In this document: positions 6,409 through 11,444 of the stretch, in pieces
Position numbering within the stretch: position 1 is the stretch's first letter
How the letters are laid out: each line of letters opens with the position of its first letter
Source of the DNA: Candidatus Hydrogenedentota bacterium
GTDB taxonomy: Bacteria > Hydrogenedentota > Hydrogenedentia > Hydrogenedentales > CAITNO01
Direction: 5' to 3'
DNA: 11,444 nt
Assembly: GCA_007118765.1 (NCBI GenBank)
Contig: SKQZ01000345.1
Span: 1-11,444, forward strand
Program-made: the position numbers and the translations under genes
Notes under the pieces: model-generated
The model's input: only the letters and a program-made list of their open reading frames with translations
Databases searched by the model: none
What the model was told of the DNA's origin: nothing

Positions 6409-7933
6409 TCTTGTACTTTCTAACGCGTAAGCCCATCAGGCGTTCGCTAATGCCCAATTGACGGGCCGCCCTGGCCTTGTTACCGCGGGTATCTTTCAAT
6501 GCCTCCACGATCATTTCACGTTCCACCCGTTCCAGCGTTTCTTCCAAGGTGCCCTTTATGATGGTATTGCTGGCCTCGGAAGTTTGCAACGTGGGGGGGA
6601 GGTGATGGCCGTGCAGGACATCGTCATTGGTTAACAGTACGGCACGCTCAACGCAATTCTCCAATTCACGCACATTGCCCGGCCAATGGTAACTCATCAT
6701 CATGTCAATGGCGGGCGTGGATATGCGACGCACATATTTGCCATTGTCATGGCTGTATTTTTCCACGAAGAAATTGGCCAGTTCGAGGATGTCCGTTCGC
6801 CGTTCACGCAATGGCGGCACATTGATTGGAAATACATTAAGCCGATAGAAGAGGTCTTGACGAAATGCTTCCGTCGCCATAAGCTGTTCCAAATTGCGGT
6901 TTGTTGCGGCAATGACGCGCACGTTCACCTGGATGGTGTCCGAACCGCCGACACGTTCAAATTCGCGTTCTTGTAATACGCGTAACAGTCGTATTTGCAT
7001 CTGTGGTGACAAGTCACCGATTTCATCAAGGAAGATGGTGCCGTGATGCGCCAGTTCAAAACGGCCTTTGCGCTCGCGTACTGCGCCGGTAAATGCGCCC
7101 TTCTCGTGCCCGAACAGTTCGCTTTCAATGATGTTTTCCGGCAGGGCGGCGCAGTTTACGCGCACGAACGGTTTGGGCGCGCGGGCGCTGTTGTAGTGGA
7201 TGGACTGCGCCACCAGTTCCTTGCCAACGCCGCTTTCGCCCGTAATAAGAACGGTCGCATCGCTCTTGGCCACCTGAAAAATCATGTCGAATACCCGCTG
7301 CATCGCTTTGCTGCGGCCGATCATGTTCGCCGGATGGAATTTCTTGCGCAATTCTTCCTGCAACCGCGTATTCTCTCGTAATAGCCGGTCGTGTTCCTCT
7401 TGTGTACGTTGTCGCAACCGTGCCGCACGCGCAATGAGCGAGGCAATAATGGACATGAGCCGCAGGTCTTCTTCGAGCGAAATGTTTTCCTCAAAAATCC
7501 GGTCTGCGCTGAGCGTGCCGATAACCGACGTTTCCATTTTGATGGGGACGCAAATGTAGGAAATGTCTTTGCGGGCAAGTCCCTTGCGTGCATTGGTGCG
7601 GTTTAAGAACAGGGGTTCTTCGGATATGCGCGGAATGACGACAGCGCGCCCCGTCTGCATAACGGTTCCCACCACGCCTTCGCCAATATGATAACGCCCC
7701 CGTTCCAACTGTTTCGCTGACAGGCCGTGGGCGGCACAAATAACAATTTCATCTTTGGTGCGGTTGAGCAATGCAATGGTACCACGCAACATGCCGGTAC
7801 GTTTGGCGATTACTTTAAGTACAGGCCCCAATTCATCGCGCAGATCAACACTTCTGTCCAGAATCTCGCTAATCTCATAGAGCAACGTAAGCTCAGCGAC
7901 TTCACGGCGTACAGTGGTTGTGTCAGTGGGCAT
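6383..7933 (-). CDS. NifA-like sigma-54-dependent transcriptional activator (GAF-AAA+-Fis HTH)
   Basis: A 516-residue bacterial enhancer-binding protein that would use ATP hydrolysis to open sigma-54 promoters. The N-terminal GAF sensor domain is about 15-170. A charged, probably coiled-coil linker (about 172-198) leads to the AAA+ domain (about 200-430) with Walker A GESGVGKE (232-239), the sigma-54-contacting GAFTGA loop (279-284) and Walker B FLDEIGD with Asp303-Glu304. A C-terminal Fis-type helix-turn-helix lies at about 484-512 and ends in GLRVRKYKID, resembling NifA-type regulators. There is no response-regulator receiver or FHA domain. I see no Cys cluster between AAA+ and HTH like that of oxygen-sensitive rhizobial NifA. 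The ATG at 7933 is preferred over 8011: GGAGAGGAA precedes it, and 8011 lies upstream of the promoter -10. The GAF ligand and target genes cannot be read from sequence, and no nif genes are nearby. Confidence 0.88.
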   Translation of the reverse strand: MPTDTTTVRREVAELTLLYEISEILDRSVDLRDELGPVLKVIAKRTGMLRGTIALLNRTKDEIVICAAHGLSAKQLERGRYHIGEGVVGTVMQTGRAVVIPRISEEPLFLNRTNARKGLARKDISYICVPIKMETSVIGTLSADRIFEENISLEEDLRLMSIIASLIARAARLRQRTQEEHDRLLRENTRLQEELRKKFHPANMIGRSKAMQRVFDMIFQVAKSDATVLITGESGVGKELVAQSIHYNSARAPKPFVRVNCAALPENIIESELFGHEKGAFTGAVRERKGRFELAHHGTIFLDEIGDLSPQMQIRLLRVLQEREFERVGGSDTIQVNVRVIAATNRNLEQLMATEAFRQDLFYRLNVFPINVPPLRERRTDILELANFFVEKYSHDNGKYVRRISTPAIDMMMSYHWPGNVRELENCVERAVLLTNDDVLHGHHLPPTLQTSEASNTIIKGTLEETLERVEREMIVEALKDTRGNKARAARQLGISERLMGLRVRKYKIDPKRYKT

Positions 7934-7942
7934 GTCGTTTTG

Positions 7943-7951
7943 TTCCTCTCC
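7943..7951 (-). promoter_or_regulatory. Ribosome binding site deciding the activator start
   Basis: GGAGAGGAA on the minus strand is 9 nt before the ATG at 7933. It favours that start over the in-frame ATG at 8011. Confidence 0.65.
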
Positions 7952-7982
7952 AGTCGCATTAAAACAGTACCATAATGTAGGA

Positions 7983-8011
7983 AGTATACCGGCAAATCGC
8001 GGCGCATGCAA
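7983..8011 (-). promoter_or_regulatory. Sigma-70-type promoter of the activator gene
   Basis: On the minus strand, TTGCAT (8011-8006) and TATACT (7988-7983) are separated by exactly 17 bp. Transcription would start near 7976, leaving about 43 nt to the ATG at 7933. It lies just downstream of the glmS terminator, so the activator (and perhaps the kinase) appears to be a separate unit from glmS. Confidence 0.6.
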
Positions 8012-8060
8012 CCTTTATCCCCGTCAAAATGATACGAAACAGAAGGATATTAGCGTTTCG

Positions 8061-8099
8061 AAGGAAAAGAAACGCCGGAATGCATGGTGCATCCGGCGT
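8061..8099 (-). terminator. Rho-independent terminator of glmS
   Basis: The hairpin at 8072-8099 pairs ACGCCGGATGCA with TGCATTCCGGCGT (minus-strand sense), a 12-bp stem with one bulged base and a 3-nt loop. On the minus strand it is followed by TTCTTTTCCTT, a pyrimidine-rich tract. It lies 34 nt after the glmS stop and before the activator promoter, so it ends the glmS transcript. Confidence 0.85.
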
Positions 8100-8132
8100 G
8101 AGTTGATACGGGTCGTATCGGGATAATCCCGT

Positions 8133-9968
8133 CTATTCTACGGTAACGCTTTTTGCCAGATTACGGGGCTGGTCCACGTCACAACCGCGATTGACGGCGA
8201 CATAATAGGAGAACAGCTGGAGCGGCACGGCCACCAGGATGGGGCTGTACGGCTCGTAGCATTCGGGGATGTAAATAATATCTTCGCTGTGCGCCAGAAT
8301 ATGCTTGTCGCCTTCAGTGGCAACGGAGATCACCAGTCCGTCACGCGCCTTGATTTCCTGTATGTTGGAGACCATTTTTTCATAGGTGTCGCCTTGGGTG
8401 GCAATGCAAACGACCGGAAGTTCATCGGTCACCAATGCGATGGGCCCATGCTTCATTTCGCCTGCGGCGTACCCTTCGGCATGAATATAACTGATCTCTT
8501 TCAGTTTCAGGGCGCCTTCAAGGGCGCTCGGGAAGTTGAAACTGCGTCCGAGGTACAAGGCGCTTTGTGCGTCGCGATATTTTGGTGTGGCTGCAAGTCG
8601 CTTAATCACATCTTGATTGTCAAGGATAGTCTGAATCTTGTCGGGAATGGCACGCAGGTGCGCAATCATCTGTTTGGCCTGCGCTTTGTCCATGACGCCC
8701 CGTGACTCGGCCAACCAAATGGTAAACAGCGAAAACGCGGTTACTTGCGATGTGTACGCTTTGGTGGATGCCACGCCGATTTCAGGTCCCGCCTGCTGGT
8801 AAATTATACCGTGGGATTCACGTGCTACGCTGGAACCGACGGCGTTCACAATGGAAGCGACTTTTGCGCCCAGACTCTTGGCAATGCGGATTGCTTCAAG
8901 GGTATCGGCGGTTTCGCCACTTTGCGACACGGGAATCATGATGGTGTTGGGCGGCACAATCGGGTTGCGATAGCGATATTCCGATGCCAAATCAAGTTCC
9001 ACCGGCACCTTGGCGAATTTCTCAATGAGATACTTGCCGACCATGCCGGCGTGCCATGCGGTGCCACAGGCCACGATGGTAATCTTCTGGCAGGCTTTGA
9101 GTTCGTCAACACTGATGTTCATCTCCGGCAACCGCACTTCGTCGGAGCCTTCTTCAACACGTCCGCGCAATGTGTTGCGAATAACCTCGGGCTGCTGGTT
9201 GATTTCCTTGAGCATGAAGTGTGGGAAGCCCTCTTTCTCAGCGGCGGCATCGTCCCAATCCACGTGGGTCATTTCCAGTGTCACGGGGTTGCCGTCAAGG
9301 TCTTCAATGCGCACTTGCCCACGCTTGATCTCACACACCTGGCCGTTGTCAATGTAGTAAACGTCGCGGGTATATTTCATGATGGCGGGCACATCGGAGC
9401 CGATGAATGCCTCGTCCTCGCCCATGCCGACAATCAGTGGGCTGCCATGACGGGCGGCGATCATTACGTCCGGGTTGTCTTTGCAGATGACGCCGATGGC
9501 ATAGGCGCCTTCCACATCCTGCAGCGCGCGCTGTACGGCTTTGAACAGGTCGCCCGCATAGTACTTACGCACCAGGTGGGCAATGGTTTCGGTATCGGTC
9601 TGGCTCCGAAACGTGATGCCATCCGCTTCGAGCGATGCACGGAGCGCTTGGTAATTTTCTATGATCCCGTTGTGTACCACGGCAATTTCTTTGTCCATGT
9701 CAAAATGGGGATGCGAGTTGTCCTCGCTTGGTACGCCGTGGGTGGCCCAGCGCGTGTGGCCGATGCCCAAAGCGCCCGTAATGGGGCGTTCGGCAAGGAG
9801 CGCATCCATTACTTTCAATTTGCCGAGGCTCTTCACGCAGTCAAGACCCTGGTCGTTCACAACGGCGACACCGGCCGAATCATAACCACGGTACTCAAGA
9901 CGATGTAATCCGGCCATGATAACTTCCGTTGGATTCTTATCGCCAATATAACCTACGATTCCACACAT
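8133..9968 (-). CDS. glmS: Glutamine-fructose-6-phosphate aminotransferase (isomerizing) GlmS
   Basis: A 611-residue cytoplasmic enzyme making glucosamine-6-phosphate from fructose-6-phosphate and glutamine, the entry step to UDP-GlcNAc, peptidoglycan and LPS. The N-terminal Ntn glutaminase domain starts MCGIVGY, exposing Cys2 as nucleophile after Met removal. RGYDSAG (27-33), HTRWATHG (71-78), NGIIENY (100-106) and QTDTE (123-127) follow. Two SIS sugar-phosphate domains have ACGTAWHAG (300-308), SQSGETADT (348-356), STKAYT (401-406), the conserved KLKEISYIHAE region (488-498) and GEMKHGPI (503-510). The conserved C-terminus PRNLAKSVTVE closes the active site. Length matches bacterial GlmS (about 608-612). 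AAAGGA is 8 nt before the start. A strong terminator follows. No glmS ribozyme was recognised in the 157-nt upstream gap, though I could only look by eye. Confidence 0.97.
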   Translation of the reverse strand: MCGIVGYIGDKNPTEVIMAGLHRLEYRGYDSAGVAVVNDQGLDCVKSLGKLKVMDALLAERPITGALGIGHTRWATHGVPSEDNSHPHFDMDKEIAVVHNGIIENYQALRASLEADGITFRSQTDTETIAHLVRKYYAGDLFKAVQRALQDVEGAYAIGVICKDNPDVMIAARHGSPLIVGMGEDEAFIGSDVPAIMKYTRDVYYIDNGQVCEIKRGQVRIEDLDGNPVTLEMTHVDWDDAAAEKEGFPHFMLKEINQQPEVIRNTLRGRVEEGSDEVRLPEMNISVDELKACQKITIVACGTAWHAGMVGKYLIEKFAKVPVELDLASEYRYRNPIVPPNTIMIPVSQSGETADTLEAIRIAKSLGAKVASIVNAVGSSVARESHGIIYQQAGPEIGVASTKAYTSQVTAFSLFTIWLAESRGVMDKAQAKQMIAHLRAIPDKIQTILDNQDVIKRLAATPKYRDAQSALYLGRSFNFPSALEGALKLKEISYIHAEGYAAGEMKHGPIALVTDELPVVCIATQGDTYEKMVSNIQEIKARDGLVISVATEGDKHILAHSEDIIYIPECYEPYSPILVAVPLQLFSYYVAVNRGCDVDQPRNLAKSVTVE

Positions 9969-10039
9969 AACTCAATTCCTTTGATAATTGCGGGTGTTTC
10001 CGGCTGGGAAAAGTACAACCCATACCAATAATGGCACTG

Positions 10040-10075
10040 CATGTCCGCGGGGATGGATGTGTCCCGCGTGGCATG
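10040..10075. repeat. Imperfect palindrome in the fba-glmS gap
   Basis: CATGCCACGCGGG and CCCGCGGACATG (minus-strand sense) can pair at 11 of 12 positions with one bulged A and an 11-nt loop. No T-run follows on either strand, so it is not a standard terminator. It could be a regulator site, a leader hairpin in the fba-glmS transcript, or chance. The rest of the gap (9969-10125) has a TATTAT near 10085-10095 on the minus strand but no well-spaced -35 hexamer. Confidence 0.45.
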
Positions 10076-10125
10076 ACAATTGCAGCATAATACGATGTAG
10101 TTACAACAAGGGCATACAACCCCGG

Positions 10126-11163
10126 TTATTTGTAAAGGGATTTTGCGTCTTCCAAGGTCATGGGTTCATAGTCGCCTGCGTGGCCTGCCTGTCCAAAAGC
10201 CTTCATACGCGCCAAATAGACATCGTATGCCGCTGCACGGGCGGGCTTCAGGTAATCGCGCGGGTCAAATTTCTCGGGGGTTTCCACAAAAACCTTGCGA
10301 ATGGCGCCGGTGATGGCCAGCCGACTGTCCGTGTCCACGTTGACCTTGCGCACACCATGTTTGATTCCGTCCTGGATTTGCTCGACAGGTATGCCGAAGG
10401 TATCGGGCATGTTGCCGCCGAACTGGTTGATGATATCCACCAGCTCCTTGGGTACCGAACTGGAGCCGTGCATCACCATGTGGCAATTGGGCATGCGTTT
10501 ATGAATCTCATGGATGCGTTCCATGGCCAGTTTTGGCGGTAACATTTCGCCGGTTTCCGGGTCTTTGCGGCCGGATTTGTAAGCGCCGTGGCTGGTGCCG
10601 ATGGCAACGGCCAACGCATCCAACCCTGTCTTTTCGACAAAGTCTTCCGCCTGTACGGGGTCCGTCAAATGCTCATCCACTTCCTCCGCGCTCAAGCCCG
10701 CACCGTGACCATCTTCAATGCCGCCGAGGCAGCCCAACTCGCCTTCCACGGTAACGCCGAGCGGATGCGCATATTCCACTACCTGCAACGTAACCTTCAC
10801 ATTGTCTTCATAGCTGTTGGGCGACTTGCCGTCTTCCGCCAGCGACCCATCCATCATGACCGAGGTAAATCCCAGATCGATGGCCTGCTTGCAGGTTTCC
10901 AAACTGTTGCCATGATCAAGGTGCATGGCAACCGGAATATGGGGATACTCTTCCACAGCCGCTTCCATCAGCTTCTTGAGATAAATCATTTTGCTGTATT
11001 TCAGCGCGCCGCGGCTGGCTTGGATTATCACCGGGCTGTTGGTGTCGTTGGCCGCTTCCATAATGGCCTGTATCTGTTCCATGTTGTTGACATTAAACGC
11101 GCCAACGCCATAACCGCCTTTGGCGGCCTCATCCAAAATTTGTCGCATAGGTACTAATGGCAT
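10126..11163 (-). CDS. fba: Class II fructose-1,6-bisphosphate aldolase
   Basis: A 345-residue zinc-dependent aldolase that interconverts fructose-1,6-bisphosphate with DHAP and glyceraldehyde-3-phosphate in glycolysis and gluconeogenesis. HLDHGN (81-86) supplies the catalytic Asp83 and zinc ligand His84. VEGELG (139-144), GTSHG (189-193, His192) and MHGSSS (231-236, His232) give the remaining metal-site and phosphate-binding motifs, and NVDTD (275-279) is the conserved late loop. The insertion around 196-210 and overall length fit the longer class IIB type (about 340-360 residues, CbbA-like) rather than short tagatose-bisphosphate aldolases, but substrate is inferred. GAGGAGA lies 7 nt before the ATG, which is the natural start. 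It is the first minus-strand gene in the window, and glmS follows after 157 nt. No clear terminator separates them, so co-transcription is possible. Confidence 0.95.
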   Translation of the reverse strand: MPLVPMRQILDEAAKGGYGVGAFNVNNMEQIQAIMEAANDTNSPVIIQASRGALKYSKMIYLKKLMEAAVEEYPHIPVAMHLDHGNSLETCKQAIDLGFTSVMMDGSLAEDGKSPNSYEDNVKVTLQVVEYAHPLGVTVEGELGCLGGIEDGHGAGLSAEEVDEHLTDPVQAEDFVEKTGLDALAVAIGTSHGAYKSGRKDPETGEMLPPKLAMERIHEIHKRMPNCHMVMHGSSSVPKELVDIINQFGGNMPDTFGIPVEQIQDGIKHGVRKVNVDTDSRLAITGAIRKVFVETPEKFDPRDYLKPARAAAYDVYLARMKAFGQAGHAGDYEPMTLEDAKSLYK

Positions 11164-11322
11164 ACATTCGTCTCCTCATATTCCGTTTTTTATTACAAGG
11201 GTTTGGGGAACACTGCCTTCCTGTGTTTCCGGGGGATACATAGCCTGCACGCACGGACGAAGGGATCGCCCGTATGCCGCCCTGACGGCAATCCTGCATG
11301 GAGCAAAAAAAACTAACCTTAC

Positions 11323-11444
11323 CTAACCCGCATATTTCACAAGATTTCTGTTGCGCCTGCGAATCTTACACCATATCAGGCACTTTGCTTGCCCGCCGAC
11401 TTCGACGTGTAATAACACGCTGTCAGCCGGCGGCCTGCGCAAAA
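11323..11444 (-). repeat. Intergenic near-palindromic repeat, copy 3 (cut by right window edge)
   Basis: The reverse complement of this stretch matches 20-141 at 119 of 122 bases, so copies 1 and 3 are almost identical and inverted relative to each other. The tip hairpin is CGTGT-TATT-ACACG, with the same stem as the other copies and a different loop. The inner end is GTGAAATATGCGGG followed by TTAG (CTAA on the plus strand, 11323-11326), and a second TTAG lies 10 bases further on. Between here and fba (11164-11322) there is a minus-strand T8 run (11305-11312). I saw no convincing fba promoter by eye. Confidence 0.88.

Noticed and set aside
6383..7933. Calling the activator NifA itself
   Set aside because: Domain order and C-terminus resemble NifA, but no nitrogen fixation genes are present and many GAF-type sigma-54 activators share this layout.
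8745..9908. A 387-residue open frame on the plus strand, antisense to glmS
   Set aside because: It is a shadow of the high-GC third-codon positions of glmS. The minus-strand product is an unmistakable full-length GlmS, and the antisense translation matches no recognised domain.
9969..10125. glmS ribozyme or riboswitch upstream of glmS
   Set aside because: The gap is short and I could not recognise the ribozyme core. It is mainly known from Gram-positive bacteria. A covariance-model search would settle it.
10588..11157. A 189-residue open frame on the plus strand, antisense to fba
   Set aside because: It lies fully within the confident fba gene, has no recognisable domain, and its length follows from the codon bias of fba.
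1..11444. CRISPR array as an explanation for the repeated sequences
   Set aside because: The copies are about 180 bp, 5-6 kb apart, in both orientations, with no regular spacers and no cas genes.

Overview
The window reads as chromosomal DNA of a Gram-negative-type bacterium with moderately high GC. It combines a lipoprotein-type glycoside hydrolase, a Trk potassium uptake pair, a Hanks-type Ser/Thr kinase, a sigma-54 activator and two central carbon enzymes. This mix is common in Planctomycetota, Lentisphaerota/Verrucomicrobiota, Hydrogenedentota and some Deltaproteobacteria-like lineages. No rRNA or lineage marker is present, so the phylum is a guess.

Layout, left to right. A partial copy of an intergenic repeat (1-141) is followed by a plus-strand unit: a GH20 beta-N-acetylhexosaminidase-like lipoprotein (260-2143), trkA (2164-3516) and trkH (3521-5011). 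The spacings are 20 and 4 nt, so this looks like one operon. A complete repeat copy (about 5019-5206) fills the convergent gap after trkH. All genes to its right are on the minus strand. In transcription order they are fba (11163-10126), glmS (9968-8133, with a terminator after it), a NifA-like GAF/AAA+/HTH sigma-54 activator with its own sigma-70-type promoter (7933-6383), a doubtful small membrane ORF (6408-6091) and a soluble Ser/Thr kinase (6104-5208). A third repeat copy, inverted, lies upstream of fba and runs off the right edge (11323-11444).

Function. GH20, GlmS and Fba touch amino-sugar and hexose-phosphate metabolism: glycan GlcNAc release, GlcN6P synthesis from fructose-6-P, and the FBP aldol reaction. 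TrkA and TrkH form a K+ uptake system. The activator and kinase look like a signalling pair, but the sequence gives no target for either.

The least ordinary content is the repeat. Three copies occupy the borders of the two gene blocks. The one complete copy is a 180-bp near-palindrome with about 14-bp terminal inverted repeats, flanked by direct TTAG. The copies keep the same long hairpin: loop bases vary, and one stem pair shows a two-sided A-U to G-C change. This fits a MITE-like element related to a DDE-transposase insertion sequence and able to fold as a large hairpin. No gene looks broken. None of the gaps between genes exceeds 300 bases.
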